From the NCBI RefSeq assembly GCF_019145495.1, contig NZ_JAHSTU010000001.1:434001-498000 (forward strand): a stretch of DNA of 64,000 nt, read 5' to 3'. Below are positions 54,102-62,169 of this stretch, one piece after another (positions within the stretch are counted from its first letter, which is position 1; every line of letters starts with the position of its first letter). A program made the position numbers and the translations under genes. Source of the DNA: Pseudomonas azerbaijanoccidentalis. GTDB lineage: Bacteria > Pseudomonadota > Gammaproteobacteria > Pseudomonadales > Pseudomonadaceae. Under the pieces are notes generated by a model, which saw nothing but the letters and a program-made list of their open reading frames with translations, did not search any database and was not told the DNA's origin.

Positions 54102-55262
54102 TCAGGCGCTGGCCTTCAATTGAGTTGCCGTCTGGACGGCAGGGCGTTGGTGCACCAGCGGCAGGACTTCCTGCCCAATGCGCAGTGCTTCTTCCAGGTG
54201 TGGGTTGCCGGCGAGGATGAAGGTTGAGAAACCCGCGTCGCGGTATTCCACCAGGCGTTCGGCGATGTTCTCGTGGCTGCCCACCAGACCCACGGTCGGC
54301 CCCGGTTTAGCCTTGGCGAAACCCGCCCACAGGTTCGGGCCGATGATCAGGTCGTCGAAGCGGTCGATGTTCTGGTGGTAGGCGGTCTGGCGTGCGCCAC
54401 CGACCGAATCGGAGCCGCTGGTGAAACCCTTGGCGACCACGCTGCTCTTGCCTTCGAGCTTGTCGAACTGGCGACGCAGATCTTTCCAAGCCAACTCTTC
54501 GGTTTCCCGGGCGAACAGGTCGACCCGCAGACCGAAGCGCACGCTGCGCCCCTGTTTGTCTGCCAGCTCACGTACGCGTTCGATGTGCGGCTTGAGCTTG
54601 TCGATGGGCTCGGCCCAGTTCAGGTAAACATCGGCGTGTTTGGCGGCCACATCCAGCGCAGCATCGGAGAACCCGGAAAAGTACACGCCGGGTTTGCGTT
54701 CGTTTTGCAGGCCGTGGGGCAGGGCACCGTTCTCCAGTTGATAGATATCGCCGTCATAGGAGAAGCGCTCGTTCTGCCAGAGGCCCTGAATGATGTCGAG
54801 GAATTCGCCCGTGCGCTTGTAGCGCAGGTCATGTTCCAGGTAGTCGCCGTTGGCCCGCTGACTGGCGGGGTTGCCACCGGTGATGATGTTCCACTCCAGG
54901 CGCCCGCGACTGAGGTTTTGCAGGATGGCGGCTTGTTGCGCGGCGTAGGCCGGCAGGGTCCAGGTCGCCTGGAAGGCGATGAGAAATTTGATCCGACGGG
55001 TTTCCCGGGCCAGTGCTGCTGCGGCGATCCATGGTTCTGGCCCGGTGGGCAGCAAGGCACCTTCGAAACCGGCCAGTTCTGCGGCTTTGGCGACTTGGGC
55101 GATGTAGTCGATGTAGGTGAAGTCGTCGGGTTCACCGTTGGGCAAGCGCCCGGGTGCGATGTTGCCGGGACGATAATGCGGGTTGCCGCGGTTGTGCTTG
55201 TCGGTGGTCAGTTGCGGACCATCGGTGCCCAGCGGCAGGCGCCAGAAAAACTCAGTGCTCAT
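54102..55262 (-). CDS. SsuD-like FMNH2-dependent monooxygenase (LLM class)
   Basis: 386 residues from MSTEFFWRLP, with AGGAG at proper distance; a start at 55280 would add six residues. Features of the alkanesulfonate monooxygenase group are visible: FFWRLPLGTDG at the N-terminus, ALLPTGPEPWIAAAALARETRRIKFLIAFQ, SRGRLEWNIITGGNP, PGVYFSGFSDAALDVAAKHADVYLNWAEP, and the C-terminal NLWAGF and FILAGNPHLEEA. Such enzymes use reduced flavin from a separate reductase to oxidise and cleave C-S bonds or hydroxylate sulfones. First gene of the operon with two DszB-like genes, behind a sigma-54 promoter. Confidence 0.85.
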   Translation of the reverse strand: MSTEFFWRLPLGTDGPQLTTDKHNRGNPHYRPGNIAPGRLPNGEPDDFTYIDYIAQVAKAAELAGFEGALLPTGPEPWIAAAALARETRRIKFLIAFQATWTLPAYAAQQAAILQNLSRGRLEWNIITGGNPASQRANGDYLEHDLRYKRTGEFLDIIQGLWQNERFSYDGDIYQLENGALPHGLQNERKPGVYFSGFSDAALDVAAKHADVYLNWAEPIDKLKPHIERVRELADKQGRSVRFGLRVDLFARETEELAWKDLRRQFDKLEGKSSVVAKGFTSGSDSVGGARQTAYHQNIDRFDDLIIGPNLWAGFAKAKPGPTVGLVGSHENIAERLVEYRDAGFSTFILAGNPHLEEALRIGQEVLPLVHQRPAVQTATQLKASA

Positions 55263-55326
55263 GGGGTGCTCCTGATTCAAGTACGCGTTGCGTCGCGCAG
55301 GTGCGAGGACGCCTTGTCAGGGTGGT

Positions 55327-55342
55327 TGCAACGGACATGCCA
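55327..55342 (-). promoter_or_regulatory. Sigma-54 promoter of the monooxygenase-desulfinase operon
   Basis: On the minus strand TGGCATGTCCGTTGCA: -24 TGGCA, -12 TTGCA, exact GG-N10-GC spacing, about 65 bases before the SsuD-like start. The remainder of the 368-base gap holds an activator-like site and REP elements. Confidence 0.75.
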
Positions 55343-55447
55343 TGCTCGGCGAGCCGGGTGATCGCCAACAGGGCTGGGGCTTTGACGGGGAATCGGGGAG
55401 AGATGGAAGGCGAGGGTGCTTCTGTAGCAGCAGTCCGTCAGCAATGG

Positions 55448-55462
55448 TTGCTCGGCGTGCAA
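55448..55462 (+). promoter_or_regulatory. Putative activator site upstream of the monooxygenase operon
   Basis: TTGCTCGGCGTGCAA, itself an imperfect palindrome (TTGC...GCAA), 107-121 bases upstream of the -24 element. CTGTAGCAGCAG at 55422-55433 is also shared with the receptor upstream region (51779-51790). Confidence 0.5.
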
Positions 55463-55487
55463 CAAGGAGCGTTCATCGCACGCGCAT

Positions 55488-55623
55488 TTGTAGGAGCCGG
55501 CCTGCCGGCGATGAGGCCGCTGGTTTCTGCGCGGTTTTTGAGGACGCCATGGCTAGCAAGTCAGCTCCTACAAGGCGGTGTTGTGAACCCGATTCTGTGG
55601 GAGCCGGCCTGCCGGCGATGGCG
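55488..55623. repeat. REP cluster (a pair plus a third half)
   Basis: TTGTAGGAGCCGGCCTGCCGG and AGCAAGTCAGCTCCTACAA form a pair (55488-55572); a third copy, TGTGGGAGCCGGCCTGCCGG, follows at 55596-55623 and ends eight bases before the ABC exporter stop. Confidence 0.85.
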
Positions 55624-55630
55624 GTTTCGA

Positions 55631-57499
55631 TCACGCTGAAGCAGTGGCGACAATCTCATCAATGGACGAACCCGCCTCGGCACTGCGAAGGTACGTCTGG
55701 TACAACGCCGCATAAGCCCCACCTTGATCGATCAGTTGGCTGTGCGGCCCTTGCTCGACCAGGCGCCCCTGACGAATGACCGCGATACGGTCGGCATCGC
55801 GAATGGTCGCCAGGCGATGGGCGATGATGATGGCGGTGCGACCTTCGCAGAGCCGGCGAAACGCTCGCTGTATTCGGCGCTCGGTGTGGATGTCAACGGC
55901 TGAGGTCGCTTCGTCGAGCACCAGCACTGCCGGATCTGCGAGATAGGCGCGCACCAGGCAAACCAACTGCCGTTGGCCATGGCTCAAGTGCCCGCCCAGA
56001 GGCCCGACTTCGGTCTGGTACTGGTGTGGCAAACGTTCCAGCACTTCGTCCGCGCCCAGCTCCCGGGCCGCTGCAATCAGGCTTGCATCGTCAGCGTGGG
56101 GCGCTGCCAGACGCAGGTTGTCGAGGATGCTGCCGCTGAACAACACATTGTCCTGCAAGACCACGCCGACGTTACGCCGCAACTCATGCTGGGACAGGTT
56201 GCGAACATCAATGCCATCCAGCCTGACGGCACCCGACTGCACCTCATAGAAGCGCGTCAACAACTGCACCAGCGTGCTCTTGCCATGGCCTGAGGGGCCG
56301 ACTATCGCCAACACCTCACCGGCAGGAATGTGCAGATCAAGATCGTTAATCACCGGCGATGCACTGTTGGCATCGTAGCTGAACCGCACTTGTTCAAAAC
56401 TCACTTCGCCGCGGGCTTTGCCTATCCGTTGTGGCGCAGCGCTGTCATTGATTTCCGGGCGGGTGTCGAGCAGCAGGAAGATGCGCTGCGCCGAAGCCGA
56501 ACCCGTGGCGTAGCGTTCGAACAGGTCCGATAGCTCCTGCAACGGCCCGAGGAACAGGAACACATAAAACAGGCTCTCCGCGATCTGACCCACGGTCACA
56601 TCGGCCTGCGCCAAGCCGTAAGCGCCCACCAGCAACAGCACTGCCATGCCCGCCGAACTGAGCAAGGCGGTAAAGGGCGCGAACCAACCAGACCGCAAGC
56701 TGCCGCGAATCAGCGCGTGATTAAAGTCATCCAACAGTCCGCGATAGCGCCGCAGGTTGGGCGATTGCTGGGCACACTGCTGCAACATGCGCGCGCCGCT
56801 GACGCTCTCCACCAAATGCGCAGTGAAACGACTGCGGTTCTCCGCGACCTTGGCCCAGTTGCGCTGGGAGATGCGTTTGAAACTCCAGGTCGCCAGCACC
56901 AGCAAAGGCACGGTCGCGGCCAGGCTCAGAAAAAACCGTGGATCGATGCGCCAGAGCATCACCGACGCCAGTGCGCAGCGCAGCAAAGCCCCCAGCAGTT
57001 CGGGAGGCCCCTGAATCAGTAGCGGTTCGAGTGCATCGACGTCGCGGTCGACACGGGAAATGATCCGACCGGCCTTGGTCCGGTCGAAATAGCTGACGCT
57101 CAGGCTCTGGACGTGCGCAAACACCCGCACTCGAAGGTCATTCAGCACCCGGATCGCCGCACTGCCGGCCACGAACTGGGAGACCCCGGCGAGCAGGAAT
57201 CGCCCCAGCCAACTGGCTGCCAGACCCAAGCCAAGCCAAAGCACGAGACGCTCATCGAGCAACCAGTGGTCGTTCTGTTGAATCAACCCACGGTCAAGCA
57301 ATTCACGGACGAACCAAGGCCGAAGGAACACCGTGAATACCAGCAAAAGCTCAATGCCGATGACACCGGCAATGTGTCGGCGAATCGGTTTGAGCAGCGG
57401 CAACAGCCGACTGAACATGCTGCGGTCGAGGGCTTTTTTGGCCAGCATTTCTTCAATTTCGATATCGCTCAAGGCTTTGCCGGCGATTGGGTTAGCCAT
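55631..57499 (-). CDS. ABC exporter half-transporter, subunit with degenerate signature motif
   Basis: 622 residues: six-helix exporter membrane domain (about 35-330) with the coupling region SYFDRTKAGRIISRVDRDVDAL, then an ATPase with Walker A GPSGHGKST, Walker B VLVLDEATSAVD (catalytic Glu kept) and signature LSHGQ instead of LSGGQ. Its start overlaps the partner gene end by eight bases. The pair forms a heterodimeric MdlAB/LmrCD-like exporter. Substrate unknown; position inside the sulfur island suggests export of a by-product or toxic sulfur compound, which is inference. Confidence 0.87.
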   Translation of the reverse strand: MANPIAGKALSDIEIEEMLAKKALDRSMFSRLLPLLKPIRRHIAGVIGIELLLVFTVFLRPWFVRELLDRGLIQQNDHWLLDERLVLWLGLGLAASWLGRFLLAGVSQFVAGSAAIRVLNDLRVRVFAHVQSLSVSYFDRTKAGRIISRVDRDVDALEPLLIQGPPELLGALLRCALASVMLWRIDPRFFLSLAATVPLLVLATWSFKRISQRNWAKVAENRSRFTAHLVESVSGARMLQQCAQQSPNLRRYRGLLDDFNHALIRGSLRSGWFAPFTALLSSAGMAVLLLVGAYGLAQADVTVGQIAESLFYVFLFLGPLQELSDLFERYATGSASAQRIFLLLDTRPEINDSAAPQRIGKARGEVSFEQVRFSYDANSASPVINDLDLHIPAGEVLAIVGPSGHGKSTLVQLLTRFYEVQSGAVRLDGIDVRNLSQHELRRNVGVVLQDNVLFSGSILDNLRLAAPHADDASLIAAARELGADEVLERLPHQYQTEVGPLGGHLSHGQRQLVCLVRAYLADPAVLVLDEATSAVDIHTERRIQRAFRRLCEGRTAIIIAHRLATIRDADRIAVIRQGRLVEQGPHSQLIDQGGAYAALYQTYLRSAEAGSSIDEIVATASA

Positions 57500-59273
57500 G
57501 GTCGATCCCTAGCAGGTCGCGATAATCAGTAGAGGTTTTCAACAGTTCGGCATGGGTACCGCTGGCGGCGATCCGACCGTCCTGAAGCATCAGCACGCGG
57601 TCCGCCAGGAGGATGGTCGAGAGCTTGCTGGAGATCACCAGCAAGGTGGTGGCCCGCCCCCGATCACGGCGCAGCTGACGAATGTTGTTCAGCACCTGGC
57701 GCTCGCTGATGGCATCCAGTGCGCTGGTGGCATCGTCCAGGCACAGGATGTCCGGCGCGCCAAGTAACGCGCGGGCCAGGCTCAGGCGTTGGCGCTGTCC
57801 ACCCGACAGTGTCACGCCACGGTCCCCGAGTGGCGTGGCCAAACCTAGGGGCAGACGTTCAAGCACATCTTCAGCGGCCGCCAGGCGCAAACCATGACGT
57901 AACTGTTGATCGCTGGCGTACGGTGCCGTCAGGCGCAGATTGGCCGCGAGCGTGTCGGAAAACAAAAAGCTTTCTTGCGGCACCACATGCACCCGGCGCC
58001 GCAGTTCGTCGAGGTTCAACTGACGAATGTCCTGCCAGCCAGTCGTGTCAGAGCCGATCAGCAAGCGGCCGGAACTGATATCGCTCAGACGCGGCAACAG
58101 GCTTGCCAGCAGGCTTTTGCCGGTGCCGGTCGCACCCACCAGAGCAACGATCTCCCCCGGCTGCAACGTCAGCGAACAGTCACGCAGAATCTCTCTTCCG
58201 CCACCGGGAGCACTGACGCTGACGTGCTCCAGTTTCAGCCCCAGCGGCGAATCGGGCAGGTTGTAATCACCGCTGCGAATCGCGGCGGGTTCGTCCAGCA
58301 GTTGCCAGATACGTTCGGCACTGGAGCGGGCATCTGCAAAGGTTTGCATGACGCGGCCGATGCCTTCGATGCGAAACACCAGGGTGGTGGCGATCAGCAG
58401 TGAAGTGACCAGTTCACCGATGCCTAACCGGCCGGCCGCCACCAGATGAGCGCCGTACACCAGTATCCATACGTGTCCCAATGCAACGACGGCCTGGGGC
58501 AGGGGGATGCGCGAGCTGGAGTAGGCAAGGGCGTCGCGGGCGTGGTTGGCGAACACCGAGACTTGCGAGGCGAAGCGCTGAATCCGGCTGTGTTCCAGGC
58601 CAAACGATTTGATTACCCGCACTCCGCTGATGCCTTCGCTGAGGTCCTGATTGACCCGGTCATAGGCTTCGCCAACCGCTCGATCAAGCGTGACCAGACG
58701 CTCGGTCTGGCGTACGAAAATCCACAGGCCAAACACCGTCAGCAACAACGGAACCAGGCCCAGTAGCGGGTTGTACCAACTCAGCAGGCCGACGGTTGCC
58801 AGCACCACCAGTGGCGTCTCTACCACTTGGCGCCAGAAGCTGATGAGCGCATCACGCACCTTGTCGGCATCACGGGTGGTGCGCGTGATCATTTCACCCA
58901 TGCCGTGCTGCCAGTGATAACCCAGGTGCAGCGTTTGTACCTGTTGCAGGATGCGCTCGCGCAGACGCGTCAGCAGTTCCTGGCTGAGCACCAGCGACAA
59001 CACGCTGGCGGCGTATTGCAAGGCGCCACGGCCTACGGCCACCGCGAGCATCAGCCACAACCAGTACCAGCCGAGGCCGGCATCCAGGCTGCCATCGGCT
59101 TGGCGGATCACCGCGCGACCGGCGCTGACATCGTTGACCGCATGCCCGATCAGCCATTGCTGCCAGACCAACCCAAGGTTCACAGCAATGAACAGCGCCG
59201 CTACCAACGTGAAACGCCAGGGCATTTCCCGGTAAATCGCCAGGCTGCGCAATAGGGGGTGTTTTTCGATCAT
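57492..59273 (-). CDS. ABC exporter half-transporter, subunit with non-catalytic Walker B
   Basis: 593 residues. Membrane domain about 15-310 with YHWQHGMGEMITRTTRDADKVRDAL; ATPase with Walker A GATGTGKSL, signature LSGGQRQRLSLARAL and Walker B ILCLDDATSALD, where Asp replaces the catalytic Glu. Together with the LSHGQ signature of the partner this gives one degenerate and one competent ATP site, as known for heterodimeric exporters. It is 115 bases downstream of the SfnB-like gene on the same strand. Confidence 0.87.
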   Translation of the reverse strand: MIEKHPLLRSLAIYREMPWRFTLVAALFIAVNLGLVWQQWLIGHAVNDVSAGRAVIRQADGSLDAGLGWYWLWLMLAVAVGRGALQYAASVLSLVLSQELLTRLRERILQQVQTLHLGYHWQHGMGEMITRTTRDADKVRDALISFWRQVVETPLVVLATVGLLSWYNPLLGLVPLLLTVFGLWIFVRQTERLVTLDRAVGEAYDRVNQDLSEGISGVRVIKSFGLEHSRIQRFASQVSVFANHARDALAYSSSRIPLPQAVVALGHVWILVYGAHLVAAGRLGIGELVTSLLIATTLVFRIEGIGRVMQTFADARSSAERIWQLLDEPAAIRSGDYNLPDSPLGLKLEHVSVSAPGGGREILRDCSLTLQPGEIVALVGATGTGKSLLASLLPRLSDISSGRLLIGSDTTGWQDIRQLNLDELRRRVHVVPQESFLFSDTLAANLRLTAPYASDQQLRHGLRLAAAEDVLERLPLGLATPLGDRGVTLSGGQRQRLSLARALLGAPDILCLDDATSALDAISERQVLNNIRQLRRDRGRATTLLVISSKLSTILLADRVLMLQDGRIAASGTHAELLKTSTDYRDLLGIDHG

Positions 59274-59301
59274 TTAATTGCTCTGAGATAGGTGCGACAC
59301 C

Positions 59302-59348
59302 CGACAAACCTGTAGAAGCCGGCTTGCCAGCTCCCACAGGTTTGTCGG
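59302..59348. repeat. Short inverted repeat (REP half) between the SfnB-like gene and the exporter
   Basis: CCGACAAACCTGT and ACAGGTTTGTCGG are perfect complements flanking a GCCGGCTTGCCAGC core. It can form a long hairpin after the SfnB-like stop and may reduce read-through into the exporter genes. Confidence 0.75.
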
Positions 59349-59388
59349 TGTTTTCAAATTCCGTTTGCAGGAGCCGCGTGAACCCGAC

Positions 59389-60657
59389 TCATCGCCCAGG
59401 GCTGGTGGCACCCTGTTTTTCCTTGGCGTTGAGGATTGCGGTGTATTCGCCCGGATCGACACCATTGAGGTAGTAATTGCCGACGTGATGCAGGCGCCAG
59501 CGGATCGGGTCGTGGGTGGTGTGGACACGGGCATTGCGCCAGAAGCGATCGAGGTTCCATTTGCTCAGTGACGAGCTGGCGCCGAGCAGGGAAAAAATGT
59601 CGCTGGAGATCTTCAGCGAGGCCGCATCGGAATGGGCACGCGCGGTGGCCACCGAGAGAATCAGTTCGTCTTGCAGTGCCTTGTTGTCCGGGTCCAGTTC
59701 GTGTTGGTCGAACACCCGTGCCGCATCCCGCAGCAAGGATTGCGCGCCCCGCAAGGCCACGGCGTATTCGCCGATCTGTTTGATGATGTGCGGTTCCTGG
59801 TTGGCGTGATCGACGCCGCTTTCCACCCAGGGGCGGGCGTGGTGATTGAGGTATTGCACGGCGGCCGACAACGCGCCCTCGGCAATGCCGGTGTCGATGG
59901 CTGCGTGGAGAATCTGCGGGAAGGTCAGGCCTGTGCGTTTCATCGGTCCTTTGCGCTGCGAGACGAAGCCTTCGTCGAGTTCGATGTTGTCGAAGATCAC
60001 CGTGCCGCTCACCGAGTTCTTCTGGCCGAAGGCTTCCCAGTCATCGACCAGGGTCAGGCCTGGGGTATTGCGGTTGAGCAGTACCCCGGCGCCGCCGTCG
60101 TCGCTGGCGGCGGTCAGGGAAATCCACTCGGCCAGGTAGGAACCGGTGGAGTAGAACTTGCTGCCATTGAGGATCAGCTTGCCATCGGCGCGACGCTCGA
60201 CCCGGGTCTTGAGTGCGAACTTGTTCTTGCCGCCCACTTCAGCCAAGGCATTGCCGAAACGCTTGCCGGCCAACACGTCGCGGATCAGTCGGTCGCGAAT
60301 CTCATCGGAGTACCCGGTGAAAATGCCCCGCAGCATGACGTTATGGATTTGCAGCAGCTGACCGACGCCACCGTCGGCAACGGAAATGAGCCGCACGGTT
60401 TCAACGATGGTTTCCACTGAAGCACCGAGCCCGCCAAACGCCTTGGGAACGCCAATCGCCGTCAGGCCGCTTTCGGACAACAGTTGCGCCTGGCGCTCGG
60501 GCAGTTGGCCGTTCCGGGTGGCATCGGCAGCGATTTCAGCAATCTCCAGAGCGATTTCCCTGGCCACGGCGATGGCCTGGGCTTCGCTTTGCAGCAATCG
60601 GATCGGGGCTTGCTCCTGGATGAGTTGGCCGGTGGGCTGATGTTCAACATTGCTCAT
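59389..60657 (-). CDS. SfnB/DszC-type flavin oxidoreductase (acyl-CoA dehydrogenase fold)
   Basis: 422 residues from MSNVEHQ. Acyl-CoA dehydrogenase architecture: helical N-domain with GLTAIGVPKAFGGLGAS, central beta-domain with ILNGSKFYSTGSYLAEWISLTA, helical C-domain with RFWRNARVHTTHDPIRWRLHHVGNYYLNG. The last motif is typical of the SfnB/DszC/monooxygenase branch rather than true acyl-CoA dehydrogenases. DszC oxidises thioethers to sulfones; SfnB is needed in Pseudomonas for dimethyl sulfide-related sulfur use. The open frame reaches 61059, but the sigma-54 promoter at 60820 and a REP lie inside that extension, so 60657 is the start. Confidence 0.85.
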   Translation of the reverse strand: MSNVEHQPTGQLIQEQAPIRLLQSEAQAIAVAREIALEIAEIAADATRNGQLPERQAQLLSESGLTAIGVPKAFGGLGASVETIVETVRLISVADGGVGQLLQIHNVMLRGIFTGYSDEIRDRLIRDVLAGKRFGNALAEVGGKNKFALKTRVERRADGKLILNGSKFYSTGSYLAEWISLTAASDDGGAGVLLNRNTPGLTLVDDWEAFGQKNSVSGTVIFDNIELDEGFVSQRKGPMKRTGLTFPQILHAAIDTGIAEGALSAAVQYLNHHARPWVESGVDHANQEPHIIKQIGEYAVALRGAQSLLRDAARVFDQHELDPDNKALQDELILSVATARAHSDAASLKISSDIFSLLGASSSLSKWNLDRFWRNARVHTTHDPIRWRLHHVGNYYLNGVDPGEYTAILNAKEKQGATSPGR

Positions 60658-60698
60658 TGCAGTACCTCTGATTATTGATCTGATGACCGTTTGCCCCC

Positions 60699-60782
60699 CT
60701 GTGGGAGCTGGCCTGCCGGCGATGGCATCGTCGAGAGCGGCGCAAGGCTCGATGACCAATCGCTGGCAGGCCAGCTCCCACT
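60699..60782. repeat. REP pair in the leader of the SfnB-like gene
   Basis: The arms CTGTGGGAGCTGGCCTGCCGGCGATGG and CGCTGGCAGGCCAGCTCCCA. Unusually, it lies between the promoter and the start codon, so it should be transcribed as part of the mRNA leader. Confidence 0.88.
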
Positions 60783-60819
60783 GGTTCGTCGGTGTTCCTC
60801 GGATGTTGAATGGGCCTTG

Positions 60820-60835
60820 AGCAAGTTCTGCGCCA
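60820..60835 (-). promoter_or_regulatory. Sigma-54 promoter of the SfnB-like gene
   Basis: On the minus strand TGGCGCAGAACTTGCT: -24 TGGC, -12 TTGCT, exact GG-N10-GC spacing; leader of about 155 bases containing a REP. Confidence 0.7.
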
Positions 60836-60918
60836 AGGGCTTTAAAACCCGTGCGGTGCTGGGTCTGGCGCGGTGAAGGCGCGTCAGGTGCTGCTGGAGA
60901 AGCAGCGCGATGGCGGCG

Positions 60919-60969
60919 ATTGCTCGACCAGCAGCAGTCGTCGCGCAACGCTGCTGGCAGGCCAGCAAT
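60919..60969. promoter_or_regulatory. Central dyad between divergent sigma-54 promoters
   Basis: Nested inverted repeats ATTGCT/AGCAAT (60919-60924, 60964-60969) and CCAGCAGC/GCTGCTGG (60928-60935, 60950-60957). The left half contains TTGCTCGACCAGCAG (60920-60934), a full match to the activator-like pattern. It lies nearly midway, about 90-110 bases from the -24 elements on either side, as expected for a shared enhancer. Confidence 0.55.
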
Positions 60970-61030
60970 TGAGAGGCCGGCATTTGCGCACGAAGGCCTG
61001 AAACCCTTTAAAACCAAGGCTTTCAGCTTT

Positions 61031-61046
61031 TGGCACGGGCACTGCA
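61031..61046 (+). promoter_or_regulatory. Sigma-54 promoter of the third DszB-like gene
   Basis: TGGCACGGGCACTGCA: -24 TGGCAC(G), -12 CTGCA, exact GG-N10-GC spacing, 52 bases before the start codon. Confidence 0.78.
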
Positions 61047-61098
61047 ATAGCTCTGGCAACAGTCACCGCGACTGACTTCTAACCAGATGGAGCTGCCC

Positions 61099-62154
61099 AT
61101 GACGCTTGCTGCCAAACAAACCCGACCCGATACCCAGGCTGAGCTGGATCAGATCTGGTTCACCCGATGCCCGGTGCCGACGGCCTCCGGAATCGCTTAC
61201 AAACTCGGCTGGCTCAGCGATGAGTTCGCCGCCGATGGCCTGCCGGTTTCGACCTTGCAGGAGACCCGTCAACTGGGTCATCACCACTACGATCACGAAC
61301 TGCCGGGGCTGTTTCGCGAAGGCGGAAACGTACCGGCACTGGCGGCGCGGGCGGCTGGTGCGCCAAGTCGTTTGATCGGCCTGACCTGGATCGAAGAATG
61401 GCAAACCATTCTGGTTCGTCCGGACTCCGGCATCAGCCGGCCGCAGGATCTAAAAGGCAAGCGTCTGGCGCTGCCCGCCTGGGGCGAGAGCCGTCCGGGG
61501 AGCATCGCTCGGGCCATGAGTCTGCACGGCTATAAAGGCGCGCTGAGCCTGGCCGGGCTGGGCTTCGATGATGTCGAACTGGTGGAAGTCGCCCTTCAGG
61601 ATCAGGAGCGAGCGGCGAACCCACAGGAGGGTTTGCAACGACTGTGGTCGGGGCTCGATTACCTGGTACGCGGTGAGGTAGACGCGGTTTACGTCAAAGG
61701 CGCTTCCGCCGCCGACGCTGCACGTCGTCTCGGGCTGGTGGTAGGCATCGACCTGGACCTGATCGCCGAGCCGCGCTATCGCATCAACAACGGTACGCCG
61801 CGTCCGATCACCGTCCACCAAAGCCTGCTCGACAACCACTTCGACCTGGTGGTGCGGTTTCTCGCTCAAACCCTCAATGCCGCTGACTGGGCCGCCAATA
61901 ACCGCGAGGCACTGAACGCCATTCTGGAAGAAGAAACCCGCGCCGGCAGCGCTGGGGTCGCAGAGGCCTATCGCGGTGAATTCCACACCACGCTGGCGCC
62001 AGATCTGTCTTCGCAGCGCCTTGAGTTTCTCGATACCCAGAAAGATTTTCTTTATCTGCACGGCTTCCTTGAACGCGACTTTTCGATCGCCGACTGGGTC
62101 GATCCGCGCCCGTTGCAAGCCGCCCATGAACTGCTGGCCAAGCGCCGCGCCTGA
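61099..62154 (+). CDS. DszB-like desulfinase 3
   Basis: 351 residues, no signal peptide. The DszB-type residues are present as Cys24 (FTRCPVPTA), His63 (HHHYDH) and Arg73 (FREGGNVP). Shares NNGTPRPITVHQSLLDNHFDLV and the C-terminal FLYLHGFLERDFSIADWVDPRPL with the two paralogues at 51934 and 53029, but is clearly more distant from them than they are from each other. ATG 61087 is possible, but GGAG at 61089-61092 points to ATG 61099. First gene of a plus-strand operon with a class II aldolase-like protein and an SsuD-like monooxygenase. Confidence 0.75.
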   Translation: MTLAAKQTRPDTQAELDQIWFTRCPVPTASGIAYKLGWLSDEFAADGLPVSTLQETRQLGHHHYDHELPGLFREGGNVPALAARAAGAPSRLIGLTWIEEWQTILVRPDSGISRPQDLKGKRLALPAWGESRPGSIARAMSLHGYKGALSLAGLGFDDVELVEVALQDQERAANPQEGLQRLWSGLDYLVRGEVDAVYVKGASAADAARRLGLVVGIDLDLIAEPRYRINNGTPRPITVHQSLLDNHFDLVVRFLAQTLNAADWAANNREALNAILEEETRAGSAGVAEAYRGEFHTTLAPDLSSQRLEFLDTQKDFLYLHGFLERDFSIADWVDPRPLQAAHELLAKRRA

Positions 62155-62169
62155 ATCCGGAGAAATGCC

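Noticed and set aside
60658..61059. N-terminal extension of the SfnB-like protein to 61059
   Set aside because: The extension spans a REP palindrome and the sigma-54 promoter; family proteins begin near MSNVEHQ.
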